Below, in pieces: positions 9,326-18,559 of a stretch of DNA of 64,000 bases. The notes beneath the pieces are model-generated. The model had not been told where the DNA came from and searched no databases. It saw only the letters and a program-made list of their open reading frames with translations. Source of the stretch: Nitrospinota bacterium (GTDB taxonomy: Bacteria > JADFOP01); assembly GCA_022562795.1 (NCBI GenBank), contig JADFOP010000005.1:1-64000 (forward strand). The letters run 5' to 3'. Both the position numbers and the translations under genes were made by a program. Position 1 is the stretch's first letter, and every line of letters begins with the position of its first letter.

Positions 9326-9369
9326 GGCGCATCCCAGGGCTGAGAAGACACAAATAGACTCAACCAGTT

Positions 9370-9399
9370 ATGATAGCCTTGCTCTCAGGGATATGTCAA
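9370..9399 (-). promoter_or_regulatory. sigma70-type promoter of the ccsA-hem operon
   Basis: On the minus strand TTGACA (9394-9399) and TATCAT (9370-9375) are separated by 18 bases. This gives a transcript starting about 40 bases before the ccsA GTG and reading through hemA, hemC, hemD, hemB, the PfkB kinase and rsmD with only small gaps. Confidence 0.7.
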
Positions 9400-9416
9400 C
9401 GGGGCGATGCGGGTTG

Positions 9417-9917
9417 CTAGGCGGGCGTCTCCTGACCAGGTACGGCTTCTTCCTCCCTGCGGCGGCTCTCCTTCAACAGGTCCTGAAGCTCTTCCATGAA
9501 CTCGTTTATATCCTTGAACTGCCGATAGACTGATGCAAAGCGCACGTAGGCCACCTCGTCGGCGGATTGGAGCTCTGCCATCACGGCGTCACCGATGATG
9601 TTGCTCGAGACCTCTCTCTCCCCCTTCTCCTGGAGAAGCTTCTCAATGCGAGAGATCATCTGGTCTCGCTCCTCAATGCTAATGGGCCTTTTTTCGAGAG
9701 CCTTATCAATGCCAGCACGCAGCTTCTCCTTGTCGTAGGGCTCACGGCGGCCATCCTTCTTAGAAATGGCAGGCATCGTTTCCTCGGTCCTCTCGTACGT
9801 GGTGAAACGCCGGCCACAGGCAAAGCATTCCCGTCGGCGACGTATGACATTCCTTTCCCTTGAGACTCGGGAGTCGATGACCTTGTTTTCAAGGTGCGCG
9901 CAGGACGGACATCTCAT
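9417..9917 (-). CDS. nrdR: transcriptional repressor NrdR
   Basis: A 166-residue NrdR, the nucleotide-sensing repressor of ribonucleotide reductase genes. It has an N-terminal zinc ribbon (CPSC at residues 3-6 and [13 protein letters not shown] near 32-44), then an ATP-cone domain (about 49-139). The Lys-Lys-Asp-Gly-Arg-Arg opening of the cone is clear. It binds NrdR boxes in DNA when loaded with dATP. It is last in an rpiB-glyA-nrdR run, and no nrd gene is in this window. Confidence 0.96.
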   Translation of the reverse strand: MRCPSCAHLENKVIDSRVSRERNVIRRRRECFACGRRFTTYERTEETMPAISKKDGRREPYDKEKLRAGIDKALEKRPISIEERDQMISRIEKLLQEKGEREVSSNIIGDAVMAELQSADEVAYVRFASVYRQFKDINEFMEELQDLLKESRRREEEAVPGQETPA

Positions 9918-9959
9918 GGAAGTCTCTCTCGCCCAATCCGCAACCGGGAGGCTTCAGCG

Positions 9960-11222
9960 TCACGAGACCCGCCGCAAAGTCTCCTGGTAGACGGGAAACT
10001 GATCTGTGAGGCCTCGCACATCGTCTTTCACGGAAGCCTTGACATCGTCTCGGTCGATGTCGTTGAGCACTCTTGAGATGAGGTCCCCTATTACCTCCAT
10101 CTCAGGCTCTCCCATGCCACGGGTTGTAACAGCCGGGGTCCCGATGCGGATTCCGCTGGTCACGAAGGGGCTTCGCGTCTCGAAGGGGATGACGTTCTTA
10201 TTGACCGTGATGCCGGCCCGATCGAGAGCCTCCTCGGCATCCTTTCCGGTAATGTCAGTCTCCCTAAGGTCAAGGAGCATCATGTGCTTGTCCGTCCCAC
10301 CCGAAACGAGGCGATAGCCGTTACGCTGGAGAGAGGCGGCCAGGGCCTGGGCGTTCTTCACAATTTGAGCCGCATATAGGCGGAACTCATCTGTGAGCGC
10401 CTCTTTGAAGGCCACCGCCTTGGCAGCGATGATGTGCATTAGAGGGCCCCCCTGCATGCCCGGAAAGACCATCTTGTTAATGATCTTGCCGTACTCTTCC
10501 GTGCACATAATCATGCCGCCCCTGGGCCCCCGGAGGGTCTTATGGGTGGTTGAGGTGACGATTTCAGAGTGAGGCACTGGGCTCGGGTGAACCCCGGCGC
10601 AAATGAGACCTGCCGGGTGGGCTATGTCGGCCATGACGATAGCCCCCACCTCATCAGCCACTTTCCGGAAGCCGGCGTAGTCGAAGTTGCGCGGATAAGC
10701 CGAGGCCCCTACGATGATGAGCTTTGGGTTGTGCCGTTTGGCGAGGTCCATGACTTCGTCCATGTCCACCACTTCGGTGTCTTTATTCACCCCGTAGAAG
10801 ACCATCTTGTAGTACAAACCGGAGAAGTTGACTGGGCTTCCATGTGTGAGGTGTCCGCCGTGGGAGAGGTCCATCCCCATGATTGTATCGCCGTGCTCCA
10901 AAAGAGCCGAGTAGACAGCCATGTTTGCTTGACTGCCGGAATGGGGCTGGACGTTGGCCACATCGACCCCGAAGAGTTGCTTGGCCCTCTCAATGGCCAG
11001 CTCCTCGGCGATGTCGACGAACTCGCACCCGCCGTAATAACGCCGACCAGGATACCCTTCAGCATACTTGTTGGTCATGACACAGCTCATGGCCTCCATT
11101 ACGGCCTCGCTGACAAAATTCTCCGACGCAATGAGTTCGAGATTTACCTGGAGCCGCTCGGTCTCTAATCGAATCGCCTCAGCAATTTCGGGGTCAACGT
11201 CCACGAGCCTCTTAGAATTCAC
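9960..11222 (-). CDS. glyA: serine hydroxymethyltransferase
   Basis: A 420-residue PLP enzyme that interconverts serine and glycine while charging tetrahydrofolate with a C1 unit. The PLP lysine is in [16 protein letters not shown] (about residues 225-240). The active-site segment [14 protein letters not shown] and the [18 protein letters not shown] block are typical. The start is GTG with GGAGGGAG upstream. It sits 15 bases after rpiB and 42 before nrdR. Confidence 0.97.
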   Translation of the reverse strand: MNSKRLVDVDPEIAEAIRLETERLQVNLELIASENFVSEAVMEAMSCVMTNKYAEGYPGRRYYGGCEFVDIAEELAIERAKQLFGVDVANVQPHSGSQANMAVYSALLEHGDTIMGMDLSHGGHLTHGSPVNFSGLYYKMVFYGVNKDTEVVDMDEVMDLAKRHNPKLIIVGASAYPRNFDYAGFRKVADEVGAIVMADIAHPAGLICAGVHPSPVPHSEIVTSTTHKTLRGPRGGMIMCTEEYGKIINKMVFPGMQGGPLMHIIAAKAVAFKEALTDEFRLYAAQIVKNAQALAASLQRNGYRLVSGGTDKHMMLLDLRETDITGKDAEEALDRAGITVNKNVIPFETRSPFVTSGIRIGTPAVTTRGMGEPEMEVIGDLISRVLNDIDRDDVKASVKDDVRGLTDQFPVYQETLRRVS

Positions 11223-11237
11223 GGTATTCTCTCCCTC

Positions 11238-11705
11238 CTAGGCGGAGCGCTGAGTCTCCCCTTCCATGATCTTCGCCACCCGCCGGGCGTGGCGATCCCC
11301 ACTAAATGGTGTCGTCAAAAATATAGTGGCAATCTCCTCGGCAAGGCCCTTGCCAATGATGCGGCCCCCGAGAGCGAGAACGTTGGCGTCGTTGTGCTCC
11401 CTTGCCATTCGGGCGGTGAAGCCGCAATGGCACAAGGCGGCCCGGATGCCTGGCACCTTATTCGATGCAATGCTCATGCCGAGTCCAGTTCCGCACATAA
11501 GAAAACCGACCTGGAATCCCCCTCCAGCCACCGCCTCAGCCACCTTCTTGGCAAAATCGGGGTAGTCGACCGACTCCTCGTTGTAGGTGCCGCAGTCTTC
11601 AACGGAGTGGCCCTGCCAGGCCAAGAAACTTTTTAGGTGTTCTTTAAGCTCGAAGCCAGCGTGATCACTTCCGATTGCGATGGTGGTTGGCGTCATAGGA
11701 TGCAC
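11238..11705 (-). CDS. rpiB: ribose-5-phosphate isomerase B
   Basis: A 155-residue RpiB, which interconverts ribose 5-phosphate and ribulose 5-phosphate. The signature segments IAIGSDHAGFELKEHL and FLMCGTGLGMSIASNK (catalytic Cys in CGTG) are present, as is CHCGFTARMAREHNDANVL. The GTG at 11705 follows AGAAGG at a good distance. The ATG at 11696 is an alternative. It leads the rpiB-glyA-nrdR run. The upstream 11706-11950 is strikingly AT-rich and should hold its promoter. Confidence 0.95.
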   Translation of the reverse strand: MHPMTPTTIAIGSDHAGFELKEHLKSFLAWQGHSVEDCGTYNEESVDYPDFAKKVAEAVAGGGFQVGFLMCGTGLGMSIASNKVPGIRAALCHCGFTARMAREHNDANVLALGGRIIGKGLAEEIATIFLTTPFSGDRHARRVAKIMEGETQRSA

Positions 11706-12089
11706 AACTTAACCTTCTACCCTTCAACGGTTTACGGCACAAGAGGTGATATTCTATCGAAGGTCAAATTCCTCAAGATGTGGTAGTATATATTGCTCTA
11801 ACAACAATATCTAGTAGCCCATCGGTGAGCAAGTTTACTCAATTAGGTACTCTTTGTCAAGGAAAAATCCCTACACTACAATAACCAGTAGAATGAGACA
11901 TAATAGATATATTTTAGACAAGTTACATGTATATTCTTAAAGTTGTTTCTTAGGCTCAGCCGATGCAGTTCTCGGGGGGAGATTCGTGCAGGCCCCCGGT
12001 ATTCTTGACTTCCTCGCAAGCTTACCATAATATGGCGCCCAATCAATCTGCGGACCAACTGCCGGAGGTTACTCCGTCCACCCTTTATA
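11706..12089. other. 384-base divergent intergenic region
   Basis: This lies between the divergent rpiB and TPR genes. Its first 240 bases are clearly more AT-rich than the surroundings, as expected for promoters. I find a plausible plus-strand promoter (listed separately) but no clear one for rpiB. The small minus-strand frame at 11876-12058 has no recognisable product and I do not count it. Confidence 0.5.
12005..12033 (+). promoter_or_regulatory. candidate sigma70 promoter of the TPR gene
   Basis: TTGACT (12005-12010), a 17-base spacer and TAATAT (12028-12033) lie about 50 bases before the TPR gene start. The hexamers are moderate matches to consensus. Confidence 0.5.
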
Positions 12090-13463
12090 ATGCTATCAGC
12101 CCATACCCATAGATCTTATTTCCTCGCGGGATCCTTAATTCTTCTTGTCCTTATTGCTCTGCCGACCCCTTTGGGGGCGCAGGTCTCCAGAAAAGCGAAA
12201 CCCCTGGTAGCTCTGGCGCCGATCGTAGACCTAAACCCCAAACCAGCCACCTCCTGGCTTCCTCCATCCATCCTGTGGGGCTTAACTTACACCTTCCGAA
12301 AACTCTCCTCCATCGAACTCCTCGATCAGGCGGATATAGAGAAGCTCTTACAGGCAGAGAAGCTCAAGCCGGGCCAGGAGGTAGACGACCAGCGGGCCGT
12401 AGCCATCGGTCGAAAGTTGAACGCCGACCTCGTGGTAGTTGTCGCCTACGAGCTTATCGAGGACGAGAAAGTATCGCTTAGCGTTCGGCTAATTGAACCT
12501 AAATCGGACAAAGTCAATAAACCCATGACGGTCGAGGCCCCGATTGACCCACTCCTCTACTCCCTCGCTACTATCGCCTTACGAACCGCATCCAACATGA
12601 AATACGAAGTCACCAGTGAGGAACGCCGTTCGGTGAATAACCCTCTCACCTTTTCATTTCGAAGCTTTTACGATTACCGACGCGCCCTTTCTGCATATGA
12701 TCCGGAGGCGGGTACCGGCAACCTATCGGAAGCGATGGCTCTGTTGACCAACGCCGTCATGCGTGACCCGCGCTTTCCTGAAGCCCGCTTTTTGCTAGGT
12801 CTCCTGGCTGCTCGTCAAGGCCGTTCGGAACAAGCCGCCACCCACCTCCAGCAGCTGGTTCAGGATAACCCGGCTCATCCCAACTCCCAGCACAACCTCG
12901 GGCTGGCAAGGCTCAACCGGGGCGACTACAGCGCGGCCCGTGGCGAATTGTTGAAGGCCTACCAGACCCATCCACGCCGGGCAAACATCCTCAACGACCT
13001 TTCCCTGGCTGCCTACTACCTCAAAGATTACGAGGCAGCGCGGAGCTACTTGACCAATGCGAGCGAGCTCGCCCCAACTAGCTCGGTCATCTGGAATAAC
13101 ATGGGTATTATGGCCTACGCTCAGGGGGCGTTCACCGAAGGCAAGCAAGCGTACGCCAAGGCCGTCCAGCACAACCCCAAGTCCGTGACCTCCCACTACA
13201 ATCTAGGGCTGACCTACCTCCAGCTTGCCGAGATGGAAAAGGCCCAAGAGGCGTTTCAAAAAACTTTGGAGCTCGACCCCCGCCACGCCAAAACATATTA
13301 CTCAATGGCCCTAATAGCCGAGGGCGACGGGACGGGCAAAGCCGCGGCCTACTGGAAAAAGTACCTGGAACTTGCCAAAGCGGACCCGGCCGAGCAGCCA
13401 TTTGTCGCCTTTGCACAGGGGGAGCTGGAAAAACAGCCCGCCTCGAAAACACCTCAACCTTAA
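12090..13463 (+). CDS. secreted TPR-repeat protein
   Basis: A 457-residue protein with a signal peptide (hydrophobic FLAGSLILLVLIALP after a short basic start, then Ala cleavage near 30). Residues about 55-170 form an N-terminal domain that resembles the GNA1162/CsgG-like part of periplasmic TPR proteins (ELLDQADIEKLLQAEKL, then ADLVVVVAYELIEDEKVSLSVRLI). From about 205 there are at least five TPR units, such as SEAMALLTNAVMRDPRFPEAR, SQHNLGLARLNRGDYSAARG and TSHYNLGLTYLQLAEMEKAQ. It probably acts as a periplasmic or outer-membrane-associated scaffold. The ribosome site is weak. It stands alone and converges with aroA. Confidence 0.8.
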   Translation: MLSAHTHRSYFLAGSLILLVLIALPTPLGAQVSRKAKPLVALAPIVDLNPKPATSWLPPSILWGLTYTFRKLSSIELLDQADIEKLLQAEKLKPGQEVDDQRAVAIGRKLNADLVVVVAYELIEDEKVSLSVRLIEPKSDKVNKPMTVEAPIDPLLYSLATIALRTASNMKYEVTSEERRSVNNPLTFSFRSFYDYRRALSAYDPEAGTGNLSEAMALLTNAVMRDPRFPEARFLLGLLAARQGRSEQAATHLQQLVQDNPAHPNSQHNLGLARLNRGDYSAARGELLKAYQTHPRRANILNDLSLAAYYLKDYEAARSYLTNASELAPTSSVIWNNMGIMAYAQGAFTEGKQAYAKAVQHNPKSVTSHYNLGLTYLQLAEMEKAQEAFQKTLELDPRHAKTYYSMALIAEGDGTGKAAAYWKKYLELAKADPAEQPFVAFAQGELEKQPASKTPQP

Positions 13464-13511
13464 AGAGCCCTTCGCCCTTTCCGAAAAACACGCTCTCAAT
13501 CGAGGTACGCT

Positions 13512-14789
13512 TTAGGAACTCTGGAGATTCATCTCGGCGCCCAGGCTCGCCATAAGCTCTACGAAGGTGGGAAAGGTAACGTCTATCGCCTCTGCCGTGG
13601 TGACAGTTGTCGGCCCGTCCGCCCTGAGGCCCGCCACGGCGAGGGCCATAACGATGCGATGATCGCTCCAACCTTCGACCACCGCGCCCCTAAGGGCGCT
13701 CTCGTGGACGATTAGACCGTCGGGCAGCTCCTCCACCCGGCCGCCGAGCTTTGTAAGCTCCGCCGCCATTACCGTGATCCGGTCGGTCTCTTTGATGCGG
13801 GCCTGGGGGACATTGCGGAGCGTCGTTTGGCCCCGTGCGAAGCAGCCAACCACGGCGAGCGCCGGCAGGGCATCGGGGGTGTCGTTGAGGTCAAACTCCT
13901 GCCCGACGAGCTCTCCCGGCCCAACGGTAATGCTCGTCCCATCAATGTCAATGCGTGCCCCCATCGCCTGGAGCATCTCGACCACCGCCTTATCACCCTG
14001 TGTATCGGCCATGTCGAGTCCCTGGAGGGTAATGGTCCCTGCCCCGATGGCCCCGGCCGCAAGAAAAAAGGTGGCCGAAGAGAAATCACCAGGGACGGAT
14101 ACTTCATCGGCCCGGTAGCTCTGGCCTCCCTTGACAAAGAAGCGCTCAAAGCCCTCTCGTTCACACACGATTCCCTGGCGGTCGAGCCACCACAGCGTCA
14201 TCCCAACGTAGGGCTTTTCATGGAGGTCGAGCACGGTTATCTCCGTGGACTCCGGGGCCAGGGGGGTGGAGATTAGAAGGCTCGTCACGTACTGGGATGT
14301 GATGCCGCTGACTGTGACCGCCCCGCCCTGGATGGGGCCGGTGACCACCACCGGGAGAGTCCCATCGCCCTTCTTTGAGAAGGCCTTCGCCCCAAGGGTA
14401 TTCAGCGCCTCTAGGAGGGGCCCCATGGGGCGGCGGCGGGCTTGATCATCGCCGGTAAATTCGCTCGTGCCAGGACAGAGGCCAGCCACCCCAAGGCCGA
14501 TACGGCAGGCGGTGCCTGAGTTGCCCACATCGACGACATCGTCGGGCGCCCGAAGGTCTCCTCCCGTGCCCTCAACAATCCACCGCCCAGGGTCCGACGT
14601 GTCGATCGAGGCGCCAAAGGCCCGGGCCACGGCCACGGAGCTACGACCGTCGGCAGAGTCGAGGGGGTTTAAGATGGTCGAGGCGCCATCGGCCAAAGCC
14701 GCGATAATCACCGCCCGGATTGTGTGGGATTTGCTCGATGGGATGGTAACGGCTCCCGCGAGGGAGGAGGGAAGGACAACCAGGTTCAC
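13512..14789 (-). CDS. aroA: 3-phosphoshikimate 1-carboxyvinyltransferase (EPSP synthase)
   Basis: A 425-residue EPSP synthase, which adds enolpyruvate to shikimate 3-phosphate. I chose the GTG at 14789 because it lies 11 bases after the aroC stop, follows a TAGGGA ribosome site, and starts the protein at VNLVVLPSSLAGAV-IPSSKSH. The longer frame upstream runs inside aroC and is not family-like. Visible motifs are the PSSKSHTIRA loop, DVGNSGTACR (PEP-binding NSGT), VPGDFSSATFFLAAG, and KETDRI near residue 340. It follows aroC in a two-gene shikimate pair. Confidence 0.95.
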   Translation of the reverse strand: MNLVVLPSSLAGAVTIPSSKSHTIRAVIIAALADGASTILNPLDSADGRSSVAVARAFGASIDTSDPGRWIVEGTGGDLRAPDDVVDVGNSGTACRIGLGVAGLCPGTSEFTGDDQARRRPMGPLLEALNTLGAKAFSKKGDGTLPVVVTGPIQGGAVTVSGITSQYVTSLLISTPLAPESTEITVLDLHEKPYVGMTLWWLDRQGIVCEREGFERFFVKGGQSYRADEVSVPGDFSSATFFLAAGAIGAGTITLQGLDMADTQGDKAVVEMLQAMGARIDIDGTSITVGPGELVGQEFDLNDTPDALPALAVVGCFARGQTTLRNVPQARIKETDRITVMAAELTKLGGRVEELPDGLIVHESALRGAVVEGWSDHRIVMALAVAGLRADGPTTVTTAEAIDVTFPTFVELMASLGAEMNLQSS

Positions 14790-14799
14790 GGTGGGGTCC

Positions 14800-15882
14800 C
14801 TATGGCTCGTCGGTCTGAAGGCGAGCCAAACGCTGGCGGAGGAAATGGTCGGCCAACACGATAGCCACCATGGCCTCGGCCACCGGCACCACGCGCGGGC
14901 AGACACATGGGTCGTGCCGCCCCTTGACCGAAAGCGTCGTCTCCTCTCCCTCCACCGTCAGGGTCCGCTGCTCGCGGGCGATTGAGCTTGGGGGTTTGAC
15001 CGCGATACGGCAGAGAATCGGCATGCCCGTCGAGATCCCGCCAAGCACCCCTCCAGACAGGTTTGTGGCCGTCCTCACACCCTCCGGCGTCTGGATGAAG
15101 GGGTCGTTGGACTCACTCCCCCGCATTCTGGCGCTGGCAAATCCACTGCCGATTTCGACCCCTTTTATGGTGGGAATGCTCATCAGGGCTTTAGCCAGGT
15201 CGGCATCGATCTTGTCGAAGACGGGCTCCCCAAGGCCGGGAGGAGCGCCTGTGGCCTCCACCGCCACCACGCCCCCAATACTATCGCCATCGGCGCGGAC
15301 CTCCTCGATGAGCTCCAACATTCGCTCGGCCGCCTCGGGGTCGGCACACCGGATGGGGTTGGTCTCGATGACTGCCTCGTCGAAGGTCTCGGCCACTACA
15401 TCGCCCACCTGGACCGTGTGGGAGACGACCCGGACCCCTGCCTCCGCCAGAATTTTCTTAGCGATAACGCCGGCTGTCACCCGTGCGAGGGTCTCGCGGC
15501 CCGAGGACCTGCCTCCGCCGCGGTGGTCACGGTGGCCGTACTTGGCCTGATAGGTGAAATCGGCGTGGCCGGGCCGAAAGAGATCCCTCAGCTCATCGTA
15601 GGCCTTCGGGTCGTGGTCTTTGTTGTAGACAACAAAGGCGATGGGGGTGCCCGTCGTTCGGCCCTCATAGACCCCCGAGAGAATCTGCACCTGGTCGGCC
15701 TCTTGGCGGGAGGTGGTCGCAACGCTCTGGCCGGGTCGGCGACGGGCCATATCGCGCTCAAAATCCTCCTCCCCAAGAGAGAGCCCTGCAGGGCATCCGT
15801 CGACAACGACCCCCAGGCCTACTCCGTGGGACTCACCAAAGGTCGTGACCCGGAAGGTTTCTCCTATTGTATTGCCCGCCAT
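14800..15882 (-). CDS. aroC: chorismate synthase
   Basis: A 360-residue AroC that makes chorismate from EPSP using reduced FMN. It begins with the signature [20 protein letters not shown]. It also has [20 protein letters not shown], the [13 protein letters not shown] segment, and the C-terminal [19 protein letters not shown]. Length is normal. It starts 9 bases after the rml relic, so its transcription and perhaps translation now depend on the leader once belonging to the lost rml operon. Confidence 0.97.
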   Translation of the reverse strand: MAGNTIGETFRVTTFGESHGVGLGVVVDGCPAGLSLGEEDFERDMARRRPGQSVATTSRQEADQVQILSGVYEGRTTGTPIAFVVYNKDHDPKAYDELRDLFRPGHADFTYQAKYGHRDHRGGGRSSGRETLARVTAGVIAKKILAEAGVRVVSHTVQVGDVVAETFDEAVIETNPIRCADPEAAERMLELIEEVRADGDSIGGVVAVEATGAPPGLGEPVFDKIDADLAKALMSIPTIKGVEIGSGFASARMRGSESNDPFIQTPEGVRTATNLSGGVLGGISTGMPILCRIAVKPPSSIAREQRTLTVEGEETTLSVKGRHDPCVCPRVVPVAEAMVAIVLADHFLRQRLARLQTDEP

Positions 15883-15891
15883 AACCTGCCC

Positions 15892-16101
15892 TCACCTCTT
15901 ACCGGCCACAAGCCGCCGTCCCACCAAATAAAGCGCCAAGGCCCCTTGCCAGGCCTCCAGGGTCACACCCGTATCCCGCTGAAATTTTGTCGTATCCAGG
16001 ACCGAGTATGCCGGTCGTCTGGCCGATTGTTCCAGGGCCTCCGTTTTAATAGCCTCCAACGGCGCCTCTCCCCTGCCTCCACTGAGAATGAGCCCTTTCA
16101 A
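15892..16101 (-). pseudogene. deletion relic: RmlA-like start fused to RmlD-like end
   Basis: A 69-codon frame that begins like a glucose-1-phosphate thymidylyltransferase (MKGLILSGGRG). After about residue 11 it continues as the C-terminus of a dTDP-4-dehydrorhamnose reductase (RRPAYSVLDTTKFQRDTGV, then LEAWQGALALYL). Neither part holds an active site. The simplest reading is a single in-frame deletion from the first codons of rmlA to the last quarter of rmlD, removing a dTDP-rhamnose operon. The TTG start keeps an excellent ribosome site (AAGGGGTGAT), and an upstream promoter candidate survives. It may still act as a leader for aroC, 9 bases downstream. No such product is known to function. 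Confidence 0.7.
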
Positions 16102-16161
16102 AAACGATCACCCCTTTTAGGGTCTCTCCGACCCCTCTCTACGTAGCTCGCACACCGCTCT

Positions 16162-16190
16162 CTAGTAGCACTTAAGCGCTGTAATATCAA
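16162..16190 (-). promoter_or_regulatory. candidate promoter for the rml relic and aroCA
   Basis: On the minus strand TTGATA (16185-16190), 17 bases, then TACTAG (16162-16167). The spacer holds a near-palindrome (GCGCTTAAGTGC). It lies about 60 bases before the TTG of the relic and would drive aroC and aroA. The -10 match is weak. Confidence 0.4.
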
Positions 16191-16316
16191 GGCTAAAATC
16201 CCTCCCCAGGCTGGCGCGCAGGCCGGTATCGCTCTACTCTCTTCCAGGCCGACCGTTCGAAAATCTACCATTGGAGTTGTCACCCGAAGGAAAGTCTGTT
16301 GCACGGTCTTACGCAA

Positions 16317-17624
16317 TTAGCGGTCCAGCAGGGCTAAAGATGTCTCTTCGAAGAGGGCGATGGCCTCACCCGCCAGGTAGAGGCTTCCGGCGATAAGGCA
16401 TAGGCCCTCATTGGGCAACTCAGCGAGGGAAGCCTTGAGGGCCGTATGCAGGTCTGGCGCCACCATGAGGTCTCGGGCCTGCCCGACGGTCCTGGTGGCG
16501 ACGTCGTGGGGGTCTGCCGAGCGCTCGGGAAAGCTCGAGACCGGCACGAGAACCACCCGCGAGGCCAGAGGAAATAGGGCCTTCGCCATGCGCAGATAAT
16601 CCTTGTCTTCGAGAACCCCAAAAACGAGGGTAAGGGGACGGTTGGACCAGAGCGATCGGATCTCTTCGGCCAGAGCCAGTGCAGCCATCTCATTGTGTGC
16701 TCCATCCACGACCACCAACGGCTCCCGGTTGAGCACCTGGAGGCGTCCCTCCAAGCGAACCTTCGAAAGACCATCCCGGACAGCCTCTTCCGACCAAGCA
16801 AGCCGCCCCTCCTTGCACAGGAGCCGGTAGGCCCGCACCGCGCAAGCGGCGTTGTCGGCCTGATAGGCGCCGAGAAGGGGTAAGTGAAGGTCTTCCAGCT
16901 TGAGGCCAGCATCCATGTACGTAAAGAGCTGACCCTCATCCATTGTAGCCCCACGCTGAACCCGAAACGCACTTCCCAGGACTGAAAGCGGCGCCCGATG
17001 TTCGTGGCAGACGGTCTCAACAACCCGGAGGGCTGATCGCGGCTGACGGCCGCAGACCACGCTACGGCCGGGCCGAACGATAGCCGCCTTTTCCTTCGCC
17101 ACCGCCTCCAGGGTGGAGCCTAAAAGATCGGTGTGATCAAGGCCGATTGGGGTAAGCACACAAAGCTGTGGCTCCACCGAATTGACCGCATCCCACCGGC
17201 CGCCGAGCCCAACTTCGAGGACGACCCAGTCGGGATCAGCGCCCCTGAAATAGTCTAGCGCTATGGCCGTTACAAACTCGAAGTAGGTCGCCTCGCCTGC
17301 TTTCTCGAAGACCTCCCTCACCCGCTCAAAATGGCGCGCAAAATCCACCTGCGTGATGGGCTTTCCGTTAATCGCGATCCGTTCACTCAGGCGGCGCAGA
17401 TGGGGGGAGGTGTAAGTTGCTACAATCGACCCGGATGCGCCCAAAATGCTGGAGAGACACGCCGCAACTGACCCTTTTCCGTTGGTCCCGGCTATGGTCA
17501 CCGCCTGGAGACGTTCCTCCGGATGGTCAAGGGCCTCCAACAGGCGGCGAATACGGTCCAGGCCCGGACGAACAACGGCAGGATTGAGCTGCTGCAGGAA
17601 GGCCTCAATGGCCGAAGCGACCAT
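16317..17624 (-). CDS. folC: bifunctional dihydrofolate/folylpolyglutamate synthase
   Basis: A 435-residue Mur-ligase-fold enzyme that adds glutamate to dihydropteroate and folates. The ATP P-loop reads TIAGTNGKGSVAACLSSIL (about residues 43-61), followed by TYTSPHL and the FEFVTAIALDYF block. The Mur C-terminal domain begins near 300 with VVDGAHNEMAALALAEEI. It starts 6 bases after accD, the classic accD-folC pairing. The 215 bases downstream hold a promoter candidate and no convincing gene. Confidence 0.95.
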   Translation of the reverse strand: MVASAIEAFLQQLNPAVVRPGLDRIRRLLEALDHPEERLQAVTIAGTNGKGSVAACLSSILGASGSIVATYTSPHLRRLSERIAINGKPITQVDFARHFERVREVFEKAGEATYFEFVTAIALDYFRGADPDWVVLEVGLGGRWDAVNSVEPQLCVLTPIGLDHTDLLGSTLEAVAKEKAAIVRPGRSVVCGRQPRSALRVVETVCHEHRAPLSVLGSAFRVQRGATMDEGQLFTYMDAGLKLEDLHLPLLGAYQADNAACAVRAYRLLCKEGRLAWSEEAVRDGLSKVRLEGRLQVLNREPLVVVDGAHNEMAALALAEEIRSLWSNRPLTLVFGVLEDKDYLRMAKALFPLASRVVLVPVSSFPERSADPHDVATRTVGQARDLMVAPDLHTALKASLAELPNEGLCLIAGSLYLAGEAIALFEETSLALLDR

Positions 17625-17630
17625 AGCGTC

Positions 17631-18494
17631 TTAAGAGTCTTTTTCTAAAGGTTTTGCCAGGAAAAACTTGAGAGATTGGATTAAAGTTTCCTTGAGCTCC
17701 CGCCTATCCACTATTTTATCCACCATTCCGTGCTCCAAGAGGAACTCCGACCGCTGGAACCCCTCGGGCAGCTTCTGAAGAATGGTCTGCTCGATGACCC
17801 GTGGGCCTGCGAATCCGATAAGTGCCCTCGGTTCAGCAAATATGAGGTCCCCCAGCATTGCGTAGCTAGCCGAGACTCCTCCAGTCGTGGGGTCGGCGCA
17901 CACCGATATAAAAGGTGTGCCCTGCTCGCTGAGTCGGGCAAGGGCGGCCGATATCTTGGCCATCTGCATAAGGGAGAGAACGCCCTCCTGCATTCGAGCG
18001 CCACCTGAGATGGAGACGATAACGAGGGGCATTTGGTGTTCGATGGCCCTCTCGATAGCCCGCGTGATTTTTTCCCCAACAGCGCTCGCCATGCTCCCTC
18101 CGAGGAAGGCGAACTCCATGATGCAAAGCTGTATGGAGATGCCGCCGAGCTTCGCCTCTCCACATATAACAGCCTCATTGAGACCGGTCTTCTTCACATT
18201 CTCCTTAATGCGGTCTTTGTAGAGTTTGGAGTCCTTAAATCCTAATGGGTCGAGGGAGGTTATCCCTTGGTCGAACTCCACGAAGGTGTCCGGATCGGCC
18301 AACTGCTCCAGGCGCTGATGGGCGCTAATCCGGAAATGGAAATCGCATTTGGGGCAGACGTTAAGGTTTTTTTCGAGCTCTTGCTTATAGACGATCTCCT
18401 TGCAAGCGTCGCACTTCACCCAAAGCCCCTCGGGCATCTTGACCTTCTTCTCTCGAATTAGGACCTTAGGCTTAATTTTTTTAAACCACTCCAT
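17631..18494 (-). CDS. accD: acetyl-CoA carboxylase carboxyltransferase subunit beta
   Basis: A 287-residue AccD that transfers carboxyl from biotin carrier protein to acetyl-CoA, together with AccA. It carries the N-terminal four-Cys zinc finger (CDACKEIVYKQELEKN, then CPKCDFHFR; about residues 28-51). The crotonase-like core follows (VSISGGARMQEGVLSLMQMA near 158-177 and PTTGGVSASYAMLGD). It is followed at 6 bases by folC and preceded by leuA. accA is not in the window. Confidence 0.97.
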   Translation of the reverse strand: MEWFKKIKPKVLIREKKVKMPEGLWVKCDACKEIVYKQELEKNLNVCPKCDFHFRISAHQRLEQLADPDTFVEFDQGITSLDPLGFKDSKLYKDRIKENVKKTGLNEAVICGEAKLGGISIQLCIMEFAFLGGSMASAVGEKITRAIERAIEHQMPLVIVSISGGARMQEGVLSLMQMAKISAALARLSEQGTPFISVCADPTTGGVSASYAMLGDLIFAEPRALIGFAGPRVIEQTILQKLPEGFQRSEFLLEHGMVDKIVDRRELKETLIQSLKFFLAKPLEKDS

Positions 18495-18559
18495 AGAATT
18501 TCTTCCTGGTGGTCTCGGGGACGCCCAGGCGGATAATACGGGAACCTCCCCTCACACTC

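Noticed and set aside
11876-12058. A 60-codon minus-strand frame
   Set aside because: It has an odd composition and no ribosome site, and it lies in the control region of the TPR gene.
16098-16316. A 72-codon minus-strand frame between folC and the rml relic
   Set aside because: There is no recognisable domain and no clear ribosome site, and it covers the likely promoter of the relic and aroC.
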